A DNA stretch of 64,000 bases from Bacillus sp. FJAT-28004 (GTDB lineage Bacteria > Bacillota > Bacilli > Paenibacillales > Paenibacillaceae). Location of the stretch: positions 342,526 through 406,525 of the forward strand of contig NZ_LGHP01000003.1 in NCBI RefSeq assembly GCF_001280845.1, written 5' to 3'. Shown here one piece after another: positions 1 to 8,103 of the stretch. The notes under the pieces were generated by a model. It was not told where the DNA came from. It searched no databases and was given only the letters and a program-made list of their open reading frames with translations. The position numbers and the translations under genes are program-made. Within the stretch, counting starts at the first letter, position 1. The number at the start of each line of letters is the position of its first letter.

Positions 1-597
1 AAAATCCATCTGAGGCAAGCGATTGCTTCAAAAAGCTGAACGTCATTTTGCGAAATCGGATTTGTGTTTAGGTAAGCAGTACGAAATGCAGAAGTATTCT
101 GCTCAGACACATAAATGCTCTTTAAAACGAACGACCACGCAAAATCATATCTATTGTCCCCTAACTGCCCATTGGTCCAATCAATGACGGTATACTTCCC
201 ATTATCCTCGAGTATATTTGCTAAATGGAAATCACCTTGAATAAGTTGTTCTTGATTGATCTGAGTTTTACTTAAAAAATGCGTTAATGCATGAAATAGA
301 TCAGAATGTTCCTTTATCGTAGGATAAAAATAGTCGATGAAGTCATACTTTGGAAGCTGTACATGTTGGAGTTCTTCCATCGGAGTTTGATGAATGCTTG
401 ATAGTAGGAGTGCAAGATCGGACACTTTCTTTTTATTTACTTTCTTAACGGCTTCTCCATCAAACGATGTAAACAATACCTTTTCGCTATTAGCGTTAAT
501 CCCCCAACCGAGTGGCCTAGACACGGCTAATCCACGATCAAAAAGTGCGTTCAATAAATAGAACTGAAAACCAACATCAGGTCTTGATCGATGATTT
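1..597 (-). pseudogene. APH-family phosphotransferase fragment, N-terminally broken and cut by window edge
   Basis: The minus strand reads openly from 597 to the window start. It contains the kinase-fold motifs of the aminoglycoside/choline phosphotransferase family: IQGDFHLANIL (catalytic loop, the usual HGDxxxxN with Q for H) and VIDWTNGQLGDNRYDFAWS (metal-binding D). A TAA at 598-600 interrupts this frame just before NHRSRPDVGFQFYLLN, which is already inside the N-lobe, and no ATG follows early in the open stretch. The upstream bases encode a short peptide in another frame, so I read this as a frameshifted or decayed gene. The substrate is unknown. The 3' end lies outside the window, so intactness there cannot be judged. 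Confidence 0.55.
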
Positions 598-735
598 TAT
601 TTTTCGCCATCCATTCCATTGATTTTATCGAATTTATTATAAGTAATCGTCCTTTCAGCGAATCATTATAGGGTTTTCTTTTGCAAAAATTGTACATCTT
701 TGCTGCTCCATTGCATAGAAAAAAATGGAATGCTA

Positions 736-785
736 TTGACCTGTTCTCATTAAAGAACTAAAATATACATATTGTCTGTTATAAC
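736..785 (+). promoter_or_regulatory. Sigma-A promoter with SinR-type operator, sinR-like gene 1
   Basis: TTGACC (736-741) and TAAAAT (759-764) are separated by 17 bp. The spacer contains the inverted repeat GTTCTCATTAAAGAAC (743-758), whose arms match the SinR half-site GTTCTYT. A weaker, unpaired TGTCTGTTATAAC follows. Placement between -35 and -10 predicts repression, probably autoregulation of the gene at 852. Confidence 0.75.
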
Positions 786-851
786 GTCTTTGTTTTGTGT
801 TGTTTTTGTTAAGCTTTACGTTTAGATCTAAACTGGCCGAAGGAGAATATT

Positions 852-1262
852 ATGATAGGGGAACGGATTAAAAGTCTACGGGAAAAAAAGGGCTACTCGA
901 TCACGAAGCTTGCTGACCTAGCGGGCGTATCCAAGTCCTACTTGAGCTACATTGAACGCAATATGCAGAATAACCCATCTCTTCAGGTAATGGCAAAAAT
1001 AGCAGCTCCTTTGGATTCAAACATTGAATATTTACTTGGAGAAGAGCATTTACCAAAGATTCATATGGATGAAACGTTAGATGAGGAATGGCAAGTCATT
1101 ATTAAAAATGCGGTTGATGAAGGTATGAGCAAGGGTGATTTCCAAGCTTTAAAAGACTTGATCCGTTCAAATATGTGGAAGGAAAGCAGAACCGATACTA
1201 GTGTCTATTCTGCCGACAAAAAGAAATCATCAAATATTATTATTCTTCATATCGATAACTGA
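852..1262 (+). CDS. SinR-like biofilm repressor (copy 1)
   Basis: A 136-aa protein with an N-terminal HTH_3/Xre domain (about residues 5-60; MIGERIKSLREKKGYSITKL, then GVSKSYLSYIERN) and a SinR/SinI-type dimerisation segment (about 78-110; LDEEWQVIIKNAVDEGMSKGDF). This is the two-domain layout of B. subtilis SinR (111 aa), with about 25 extra residues at the C terminus. SinR represses matrix genes and is neutralised by SinI through the C-terminal helices. The start follows GAAGGAG. It lies immediately upstream of the eps-like operon under a promoter carrying the shared operator, so autorepression and eps repression are likely. Another SinR-like gene lies at 29372, and the division of labour between them is unknown. 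Confidence 0.85.
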   Translation: MIGERIKSLREKKGYSITKLADLAGVSKSYLSYIERNMQNNPSLQVMAKIAAPLDSNIEYLLGEEHLPKIHMDETLDEEWQVIIKNAVDEGMSKGDFQALKDLIRSNMWKESRTDTSVYSADKKKSSNIIILHIDN

Positions 1263-1289
1263 CGCTGAATAAAAAGTAGGGAAAGTGTA

Positions 1290-1343
1290 TTGACATGTTC
1301 TATATAAAGAACTAAAATTGTGTTATTGTTCTTTATAACAAAC
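1290..1343 (+). promoter_or_regulatory. Sigma-A promoter and two SinR-type operators, eps-like operon
   Basis: TTGACA (1290-1295), exactly 17 bp, then TAAAAT (1313-1318). The inverted repeat GTTCTATATAAAGAAC (1297-1312) fills the spacer. A second copy with one good arm, GTTCTTTATAACAAAC (1328-1343), overlaps the expected transcription start. The architecture is nearly identical to the promoter at 736. Confidence 0.8.
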
Positions 1344-1362
1344 ATAGTAAGCAGGTGTGCAA

Positions 1363-2115
1363 ATGGAAGGTAAACGGCAAGAGGATTCGCAAACATCGCA
1401 TCATGATCACGAAAAATTGAAGATCAAGGAAATTAATCTAAAATCGTTATACCTCACAGTAAAAAAACGATTGTGGATAGTCGTGCTGATCACTATCCTT
1501 TTTACATTCGTTGCCGGCTTGTTCAATTCAAGACCTGAAACGCCAATGTATTTATCAAGCACGCGGATTATAGTGGCTGCCTCCTCGGATATGATGGGTA
1601 CAGTGAGGGTATTGGTTCGCGAGCCAATCGTCTTGAACAAGGTGATTGAAAAGTTAGGTCTTAATCTTTCTGCAGCAGCATTACGAAGCCAAATTAGAGT
1701 CGACAGTGTGGATGGCTCACTAGTTACAGTAGTCTCTGTTGTGGATAGCGATCCAAGGCTTGCGGCCGAGATTGCGAATACGGCAGTAGAGACCTACAGG
1801 CAGGTAGCGTCGGAAGTGCTCGGCATAACGAGCATTCGCCTGTTAACGACGGCAGAAGAAAATCCTTTCCCTATTAATGAGAAAAGCAATCGCATCGTGT
1901 ACATTGCTTTCTTGCTTGGCATGATTTTGAGCGTAGGCTTAGTCTTCCTGCTAGATTCACTTGATGATTCTATCAAATCAGAACGCGAAGTGGAAGAGCT
2001 GCTTGGCCTGACGATGCTTGGTCAAGTCAATAAAATCAAACGTAAAGATTATGCAAGCAGACGATTGAAGAAACAAAAAAGCATTTCAGTAAGAGGTGAG
2101 ACGATTGGTTCGTGA
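1363..2115 (+). CDS. epsA: EpsA-like Wzz/CapA chain-length modulator and kinase activator
   Basis: A 250-aa membrane protein of the Wzz/YveK family. A first membrane segment at about 35-55 (IVVLITILFTFVAGLF) is followed by an extracytoplasmic region with the family's Wzz core, and a second segment lies at about 175-195 (IVYIAFLLGMILSVGLVFLL) before a basic cytoplasmic tail. Such proteins control polysaccharide chain length and activate the partner BY-kinase, whose gene overlaps the end of this one. I chose ATG 1363 because the GCAGGTG ribosome binding site overlaps the alternative GTG at 1357. It is the first structural gene behind the SinR-type promoter. The symbol is given by similarity and position to the B. 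subtilis gene. Confidence 0.8.
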   Translation: MEGKRQEDSQTSHHDHEKLKIKEINLKSLYLTVKKRLWIVVLITILFTFVAGLFNSRPETPMYLSSTRIIVAASSDMMGTVRVLVREPIVLNKVIEKLGLNLSAAALRSQIRVDSVDGSLVTVVSVVDSDPRLAAEIANTAVETYRQVASEVLGITSIRLLTTAEENPFPINEKSNRIVYIAFLLGMILSVGLVFLLDSLDDSIKSEREVEELLGLTMLGQVNKIKRKDYASRRLKKQKSISVRGETIGS

Positions 2116-2761
2116 ACGTCAAAAGGTGTCAAAGTCTTATGTGAACAAAAGCTTGCTCGCCTATATCAATCCGCACGGCATGATTTCTGAACAGTATCGA
2201 ACCATTCGCAACAACATTCATTATGCAGCCGGCGGCAGCAAAGTGCGTTCATTACTTGTCACTTCTCCCTCAGAGGGCGAAGGGAAATCGACAGCAGCCG
2301 TTAATCTGGCCGTATGTATGGCACAGCGTGGCGATAGGGTCCTCATTATCGATGCGAATTTCCGAAATCCGATTATCAACAAAATCTTTAATGTACAAAC
2401 CTCGCCAGGCTTGTCGAATGTTTTAGGACAACAGTTGGAAATTCGAGAAGCGATTTATAATACGGAGGTCGAGGGTCTCGATATTTTGCCTAACGGGCAG
2501 CGACTCTATAATTCGACAGAACTACTTGATTCTCAGCTGATGGTAGATGTCATGTCGTTTGCTGCTGAGCATTACGACATGGTACTGCTGGATTGCCCTC
2601 CGGTACTTGGTGTGCCGGATACGAATGCGCTTGTCAGCAAATGCGATGGCGTGCTCTTGCTTTTGAAACAGGAGAAGACGCAGCAGGAGCATGCGATCGA
2701 AGCGAAACGTGCATTGTTGTTTGCGAAAGCCAATATTTTGGGTGTCATACTAAATAAGTAG
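2105..2761 (+). CDS. epsB: EpsB-like bacterial tyrosine kinase lacking the C-terminal Tyr cluster
   Basis: A 218-aa P-loop BY-kinase (CpsD/CapB/EpsB). The Walker A SPSEGEGKST (about 55-64), Walker A' VLIIDANFRNP and Walker B MVLLDCPP are all present. The protein stops directly after GVILNK, the point where relatives normally continue into a tyrosine-rich tail that is autophosphorylated, so the tail is absent. No tyrosine cluster is encoded in the bases after the stop. The ribosome binding site AGGTGA lies 5 nt from TTG 2105. GTG 2096 is an alternative start without a good site. It overlaps the epsA-like gene by about 11 bp. A weak terminator, a SinR-type box and the EAR RNA follow. Confidence 0.8.
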   Translation: MVRERQKVSKSYVNKSLLAYINPHGMISEQYRTIRNNIHYAAGGSKVRSLLVTSPSEGEGKSTAAVNLAVCMAQRGDRVLIIDANFRNPIINKIFNVQTSPGLSNVLGQQLEIREAIYNTEVEGLDILPNGQRLYNSTELLDSQLMVDVMSFAAEHYDMVLLDCPPVLGVPDTNALVSKCDGVLLLLKQEKTQQEHAIEAKRALLFAKANILGVILNK

Positions 2762-2797
2762 AGCGTTTGATGATATCAATCGGATAGCGCTTTTTTT
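2762..2797 (+). terminator. Weak intrinsic terminator after epsB-like gene
   Basis: AGCG pairs with CGCT around a TTGAT/ATCAA inner stem and is followed by seven Ts. The stem is short and interrupted, so readthrough into the EAR RNA and epsC-like gene is expected. Confidence 0.4.
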
Positions 2798-2807
2798 ACG
2801 GACTATT

Positions 2808-2823
2808 GTTCTTTATAAAGCAC
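2808..2823. promoter_or_regulatory. SinR-type operator before EAR RNA
   Basis: GTTCTTTATAAAGCAC has one mismatch to the GTTCT-N6-AGAAC repeat shared by the other promoters in this region. No convincing -35/-10 pair surrounds it, so it may mark a weak internal promoter or a roadblock site. Confidence 0.5.
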
Positions 2824-2847
2824 GTTAAGTGTTTGTAAAGACAATTT

Positions 2848-2990
2848 CATTCGGTAATGTCTCCTCACCGTTATCAATGGAGGCACTCGGCCATACTGTG
2901 GGTTACGAAAAACCTTAGACGCGAGTCGTCAAGAGTGTGGTGTGAGGCGGGGTTTGATGCCCCAAGACTCTATATTAGAGTCTTTAACTA
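2848..2990 (+). ncRNA. EAR (eps-associated RNA) antitermination element
   Basis: This GC-richer structured stretch lies between the epsB-like and epsC-like genes, which is exactly where the EAR RNA sits in B. subtilis. It has paired segments (CTCCTC with GGAGG, GGCGGGGTTTGATGCCCC) and ends in the perfect hairpin AAGACTCT-ATATT-AGAGTCTT at 2964-2984. The known element promotes processive antitermination through the long eps operon. The call rests on position, size and my recollection of the family. A covariance search with the Rfam EAR model would settle it. Confidence 0.72.
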
Positions 2991-3036
2991 AATGGTTTTG
3001 CAAAAAAGCCTTTTAGTTAAACACTCTAAGAGTGTC
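2985..3036 (+). other. Tandem hairpins downstream of EAR
   Basis: TTAACTAAA...TTTAGTTAA encloses a GGTTTT/AAAGCC stem, and then ACACTCT pairs with AGAGTGT. No U-tract follows, so these look like RNA structure in the leader of the epsC-like gene rather than terminators. Confidence 0.45.
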
Positions 3037-3121
3037 GCAGCACTAAGTGTGATTCTCTTAAGCTTATTTTTACATTCATTTCTCGTTTAGTTCATAGGTC
3101 TGAAGAAAGGGTGAACTCATT

Positions 3122-4948
3122 TTGACTTATCGGCAAAGATTGTCTTTATTGATTTTGATCGACTCCATTATCGTTTTTACCGCCATCTTTTTTAGCAGGT
3201 TATTACTTAGCGCTTCACTTGATGTGGTGACTCTACCGATTGTAATCAGCTCGATTACTCTGTTATTAAGTCATCATTTCTTTTCCTTTTATTACAATTT
3301 GTATAAGAAGGCATGGGAATACGCGAGTGTTGGGGAGCTTCTGATTATTACAAAGGCGGTAACCTTCTCGATCTTTGCGGCAGCCATTATTCAGCAAATT
3401 GTGATGCAGGATGTGTTCTTTCGACTGCTGGCGGTGACGTGGATGATTCATATGCTGCTTATCGGAGGATCGAGGCTTTGCTGGCGAATATTTCGCGGGA
3501 GCTATCAGAAAAACGCCGGATTGCGTAAGCGTACGTTAATTGTCGGCGCAGGTTCTGCCGGAACGATGCTTGCCCGTCAGCTCCTCAGTAACAGTGATAC
3601 AGAGCTAATGCCGACTGCGTTTATAGATGACGATGTGAACAAGCATAATCTAGATATTATGGGCATACCGGTCATGGGCGGCGTTGCAAGCATTGCGAAG
3701 GTTGCGCTTGACCATGAAATTAACAATATCGTAATTGCGATACCATCGCTCAGCAAAAAACAGCTCAACACGATTTTTAGCGAATGCGCCAAAACAAAAG
3801 CGAAAACGCAAATCATTCCGATGCTTGAGGATTTGGCTACGGGCAGAGTGTCGGTTAGTCAATTTCGTGATGTTCAGGTGGAGGACTTATTGGGACGCGA
3901 GCCCGTAGAGCTGGATATTGAGAGTATTTCGGGTTATGTCACCCAAAAGGTCGTTATGGTTACTGGTGCCGGAGGCTCGATTGGATCTGAGGTATGCCGG
4001 CAGATTTCGAGATTTTTGCCGGAAAAGCTTATTTTGCTTGGGCATGGAGAAAACAGCATCTACTCGATTGAGATGGAGCTTAACGAGCTATACGGACATA
4101 CGAAAATAGAGTTTGTGACTGAAATTGCAGATATGCAAGACGCTGCTAAAATGCTGGCAGTCATGCAGACTCATCGTCCACAGGTTGTTTATCATGCGGC
4201 AGCTCATAAGCATGTTCCATTGATGGAGAGAAATCCGGAAGAAGCATTCAAAAACAATGTGATGGGAACATTGAATGCGGCTAGAGCAGCCAGCCAAGCT
4301 CGCGTGGATACGTTTGTCATGGTATCAACCGATAAGGCGGTTAATCCAACCAGTGTCATGGGTGCGACAAAAAGAATAGCGGAAATGGTTATTCAGCATA
4401 TGGATCGATTCAGCAACACCAAATTTGTGGCGGTAAGATTCGGCAATGTACTTGGCAGCCGCGGCAGCGTCATTCCGCTGTTTAAAAAGCAAATCGAGAA
4501 GGGTGGACCCGTGACGGTTACCCATCCGGATATGGTTCGCTATTTTATGACCATTCCTGAGGCTTCACGGTTAGTCATTCAAGCAGGGGCACTTGCTAGG
4601 GGAGGCGAAATATTCGTCCTAGACATGGGGGATCCCGTCAATATTACCGATCTCGCACAAAACGTTATTCGGATGTCAGGCTACTCTGTCGAGGAAATCG
4701 GCATTGAGTACACGGGTATTCGCCCAGGCGAGAAGCTCTTTGAAGAAATGCTTAAGGATGAAGAAATTAATGAAAAGCAGGTTTATCCGAAAATTTACAT
4801 AGGCAAATCATCTGAGATTTATTTTGACCATATTGAAGAAATCATTGCCCTTCACGGCGGAATGAGCAAAGCAGAATTACGTACTAGGCTGCTGGATCTA
4901 GCGAATAATGTCGTAGAACTTCCTGGATTTGCATCTGTAACAGGTTAA
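3122..4948 (+). CDS. epsC: EpsC-like membrane nucleotide-sugar 4,6-dehydratase/epimerase (CapD/FlaA1 family)
   Basis: A 608-aa protein, close to the usual length. Four membrane segments (about 8-115) are followed by a CoA-binding-like domain (VGAGSAGTMLARQLL, about 140) and a C-terminal extended SDR domain with NAD motif VTGAGGSIGSE (about 280) and the long-form active-site region STDKAVNPTSVMGATKR (about 400). The family makes 4-keto-6-deoxy sugars, usually from UDP-GlcNAc, the first step toward diacetyl-bacillosamine-type sugars. This fits the EpsN- and EpsM-like enzymes downstream. Translation starts at TTG after AAGGGTGA. The EAR RNA precedes it. Confidence 0.88.
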   Translation: MTYRQRLSLLILIDSIIVFTAIFFSRLLLSASLDVVTLPIVISSITLLLSHHFFSFYYNLYKKAWEYASVGELLIITKAVTFSIFAAAIIQQIVMQDVFFRLLAVTWMIHMLLIGGSRLCWRIFRGSYQKNAGLRKRTLIVGAGSAGTMLARQLLSNSDTELMPTAFIDDDVNKHNLDIMGIPVMGGVASIAKVALDHEINNIVIAIPSLSKKQLNTIFSECAKTKAKTQIIPMLEDLATGRVSVSQFRDVQVEDLLGREPVELDIESISGYVTQKVVMVTGAGGSIGSEVCRQISRFLPEKLILLGHGENSIYSIEMELNELYGHTKIEFVTEIADMQDAAKMLAVMQTHRPQVVYHAAAHKHVPLMERNPEEAFKNNVMGTLNAARAASQARVDTFVMVSTDKAVNPTSVMGATKRIAEMVIQHMDRFSNTKFVAVRFGNVLGSRGSVIPLFKKQIEKGGPVTVTHPDMVRYFMTIPEASRLVIQAGALARGGEIFVLDMGDPVNITDLAQNVIRMSGYSVEEIGIEYTGIRPGEKLFEEMLKDEEINEKQVYPKIYIGKSSEIYFDHIEEIIALHGGMSKAELRTRLLDLANNVVELPGFASVTG

Positions 4949-4971
4949 AAAACGAAGGAGTTGCTAAGGTT

Positions 4972-5853
4972 ATGAAGGTTAGAAAAGCAATTATACCAGC
5001 TGCCGGTCTAGGTACTAGGTTTCTTCCGGCAACAAAAGCGATGCCAAAAGAAATGCTACCCATCGTCGATAAGCCGACTATTCAATACATTGTGGAAGAA
5101 GCGATTGAATCAGGCATCGAGGACATTATTATTGTGACGGGTAAAGGAAAACGGGCAATCGAAGATCATTTTGACAATTCGCTTGAACTAGAGCAAATTT
5201 TGACCGCCAAACATAAATACGATTTATTAAGTGAAGTGCGCAAATCAGCTGATATGGTGGACATTCATTATATTCGCCAGAAGGAACCAAAAGGGCTTGG
5301 GCATGCGATATGGTGTGCTCGCAAGTTTATTGGCGACGAGCCGTTTGCTGTATTACTTGGCGATGATATTATCTCAGCGGAGAAGCCTTGTATTAAGCAG
5401 ATGATTGAAAAATACGAAGAGTATCACACTTCCATTATCGGCGTACAGCGTGTAGCGGATGAAGCTGTTTCTCGTTACGGAATCGTAGATGGCACGCTTA
5501 TGGAGGATTCTTTCCACCGTATTAGACATTTGGTTGAGAAGCCATCCAAAGAGTTAGCGCCATCGAATATGGCGATTATGGGAAGGTACATTTTGAACCC
5601 TGCTATTTTCGACATTTTAGGCAATCAGAAACCTGGAGCGGGCGGAGAAATACAGCTGACAGATGCGATAGCTGCCTTAAACCTAATGGAAGCTGTGTAC
5701 GCCTATGAATTTGAAGGCAAGCGTCATGATGTTGGTGAGAAAATGGGCTTTATTCAGACAACGATTGAATTTGCTCTTCAGCGCGAGGATTTGCGTTATG
5801 AGCTATTAAACTATTTATCTCAAATGGTTGAAAAAGAATCTGCTAGAAAATAA
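4972..5853 (+). CDS. galU: UTP-glucose-1-phosphate uridylyltransferase
   Basis: A 293-aa cytosolic nucleotidyltransferase making UDP-glucose from UTP and glucose-1-phosphate. The N terminus has the signature IPAAGLGTRFLPATKAMPKEM, followed by LPIVDKP, the DD metal-binding pair in LLGDDII and the sugar-binding segment VEKP. It lies 23 bp after the epsC-like gene with an AAGGAG site and is therefore in the same transcript. It supplies UDP-glucose and, with the galE gene at 26744, UDP-galactose for the polysaccharide. Confidence 0.92.
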   Translation: MKVRKAIIPAAGLGTRFLPATKAMPKEMLPIVDKPTIQYIVEEAIESGIEDIIIVTGKGKRAIEDHFDNSLELEQILTAKHKYDLLSEVRKSADMVDIHYIRQKEPKGLGHAIWCARKFIGDEPFAVLLGDDIISAEKPCIKQMIEKYEEYHTSIIGVQRVADEAVSRYGIVDGTLMEDSFHRIRHLVEKPSKELAPSNMAIMGRYILNPAIFDILGNQKPGAGGEIQLTDAIAALNLMEAVYAYEFEGKRHDVGEKMGFIQTTIEFALQREDLRYELLNYLSQMVEKESARK

Positions 5854-5876
5854 TTCTAGTATAGGATGGTAGACGC

Positions 5877-7043
5877 ATGCCAAATAAAATATTATTTTGC
5901 GCAACGGTTGATTATCATTTTAAGTCATTTCATATGCCTGTTCTGGAATGGTTTAAGCAGCAAGGGTGGGAGGTCCATATCGCCGCGAAGGGCGAGCTGG
6001 AGCTCCCTTTTGTTGACCGGAAGTTTAATATATCCATTGAGCGCTCACCCATTCATTCTAACAATGTCAAAGCGTACCGAGAGCTGAAGTCAATCATTAA
6101 GCAGCAGGATTATAGTATCATTCATTGTCATACGCCAATGGGCGGCGTGCTTGCGAGGCTTGCGGCACAATCGGCTAGAAAACAAGGAACTAAGGTCATT
6201 TATACGGCACACGGTTTCCATTTCTGCAAGGGAGGCTCGCTCCTGAACTGGATGCTTTATTATCCAATCGAGAAGAGACTTTCCAGCATAACTGACTGTT
6301 TAATTACGATCAATGAAGAGGATTATCAGCTTGCGGTTAACAAGGAATTCAAAGCAAAGCAGATCACCCATGTTCATGGCGTTGGCGTAAATACGGCTCA
6401 TTTCAAGCCTTTGCAAAAGATTGATAAATGGCGACTGCGTCAGGAGCACGATTATCGCACGGATGATTTCCTTATGTTTTATGCCGCTGAATTTAACAAA
6501 AACAAAAACCACCAACTGCTCATTCACGCATTGGCCGCTATCAAAGAAGCAGTGCCTCATGCGAGGCTTCTTCTTGCTGGAAAAGGCCCTCTGCTAGAGG
6601 AAAGCCAGGCGCTGGCAGAACGGTTAGGTATTGGTTCGATGGTGCATTTTCTTGGTTATCGGACAGATATCGATCGGCTGCTGCCCATGTGCGACGTTGC
6701 AGTAGCATCCAGCTTGCGTGAGGGGCTGCCGGTCAACTTAATGGAGGCAATGGCCTGCGGGCTGCCCATTGTCGCAACGCGGAATCGAGGACATTCGGAG
6801 CTCGTTATGGATGGCGAGAACGGATATGTTCTTGAGCCGGACGATATGGAATTATTTGCTGACCGATTAAGGAAGCTGAGTGAATCGCTTGAGCTTAGGC
6901 AGCGGATGGGGACGTTAAGCCTGCAAATGGTGCAGAAATATGGTTTGCTTCAGGTGAAGCAAGAGCTAAAAGAAATTTACAAGTCCTTTATGTTGGGGGA
7001 ACAAAATGAATCCCAAAGTCAGTATCATAGTGCCTATATATAA
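5877..7043 (+). CDS. epsD: EpsD-like family 4 glycosyltransferase
   Basis: A 388-aa GT-B retaining glycosyltransferase. The N-terminal domain contains IIHCHTPMGGVLARL and VIYTAHGFHFCKGG, which closely match EpsD of B. subtilis. The C-terminal domain has LLAGKGPL and the donor-binding E-x7-E segment SLREGLPVNLMEAMACGLP. It adds a sugar to the lipid-linked repeat at the cytoplasmic face. ATG follows AGGATGGT. The 3' end overlaps the next gene by 38 bp, which suggests translational coupling. Confidence 0.85.
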   Translation: MPNKILFCATVDYHFKSFHMPVLEWFKQQGWEVHIAAKGELELPFVDRKFNISIERSPIHSNNVKAYRELKSIIKQQDYSIIHCHTPMGGVLARLAAQSARKQGTKVIYTAHGFHFCKGGSLLNWMLYYPIEKRLSSITDCLITINEEDYQLAVNKEFKAKQITHVHGVGVNTAHFKPLQKIDKWRLRQEHDYRTDDFLMFYAAEFNKNKNHQLLIHALAAIKEAVPHARLLLAGKGPLLEESQALAERLGIGSMVHFLGYRTDIDRLLPMCDVAVASSLREGLPVNLMEAMACGLPIVATRNRGHSELVMDGENGYVLEPDDMELFADRLRKLSESLELRQRMGTLSLQMVQKYGLLQVKQELKEIYKSFMLGEQNESQSQYHSAYI

Positions 7044-8103
7044 TATGGAAGATTACTTAGATAGATGCTTTAAAAGCTTGCTTGGACAAAGTTTAACGGA
7101 TATTGAGATTATTGCGGTGAACGATGGCTCTACGGATGCCAGCCTAAAGATTCTTCAGGAATATACAATGCGGGATTCACGAATCATTGTTATTAATAAG
7201 GAAAATGAAGGTGTGTCAGCTGCCAGAAATGATGGTGTGCTGGCAGCAAATGGGGAGTATATCGGCTTCGTTGATCCGGATGATTGGGTAAATGTAAGTA
7301 TGTATGAAGAAATGTACGAGTGCGCATTGGAAGAAAACGTTGATATTGTAATGTGCACATATATCCGAGAGTTCGGGACACACTCGAAGGAAAAACGATT
7401 CAATATGCCTGATAAGCAATTGTATCTTATGGATGAAGTACAAACTCATATGCTTAGGCGGCTTGTCGGTCCATTAAAGGAAGAGGTTGCGAATCCCGAG
7501 TTTTTGGATGCTTGGGGGACGGTATGGTCGAAGCTTTATCGTGCTTCGTTGCTGAAAGAGAATGAGGCGAAGTTTAAAGATCTAAGCATTATAGGCAGCA
7601 ACGAGGATACTCTCTTCAATATTCATGTCTTTTATTATGCTAAGTCTTTTGTATTTCTTAATCGTCCTTTTTATCATTATTGGCGCACGAATGACGCCTC
7701 CATTACATCCCAGTACAACCCGTTTTTAGTTGAGAAATTTGAAAAGCTATATGCTGCAATGCAAAGTTTTTTGATAGAAAAAAGTCTGAGTAATGATTAT
7801 GGACTAGCGCTAACCAACCGAGTTAGTATGAACGTACTAGGGCAAGGATTAAATATAATGAATCATCAAGCGAATTTATCCATGAGAGAAAGATTACGCT
7901 TAATCAAAAAATTGTTAAACAATGAGAATACAAGCTATTCGCTCAGGCGATTTCAATTGGACTATTGTCCATTTATTTGGAAGACGTTTTTTTTATGTGC
8001 AAAGCTAAAACTCTCTTCAGCCATCTATTTCATGTTATTAGGTATGAATTGGATACGGAAAAAGAATACAGGGGGAATAAAACTTGGAACGGAAAACGGT
8101 TAG
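7006..8103 (+). CDS. Family 2 glycosyltransferase
   Basis: A 365-aa GT-A enzyme opening with VSIIVPIYNMEDYLDRC, then the NDGSTD nucleotide-binding motif and DPDDW metal-binding motif (about 85-95). It resembles EpsJ-type transferases. It does not resemble EpsE, the bifunctional flagellar clutch enzyme, and I see no clear EpsE counterpart in the operon. It overlaps both neighbours, indicating coupled translation. Donor and linkage cannot be told. Confidence 0.8.
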   Translation: MNPKVSIIVPIYNMEDYLDRCFKSLLGQSLTDIEIIAVNDGSTDASLKILQEYTMRDSRIIVINKENEGVSAARNDGVLAANGEYIGFVDPDDWVNVSMYEEMYECALEENVDIVMCTYIREFGTHSKEKRFNMPDKQLYLMDEVQTHMLRRLVGPLKEEVANPEFLDAWGTVWSKLYRASLLKENEAKFKDLSIIGSNEDTLFNIHVFYYAKSFVFLNRPFYHYWRTNDASITSQYNPFLVEKFEKLYAAMQSFLIEKSLSNDYGLALTNRVSMNVLGQGLNIMNHQANLSMRERLRLIKKLLNNENTSYSLRRFQLDYCPFIWKTFFLCAKLKLSSAIYFMLLGMNWIRKKNTGGIKLGTENG

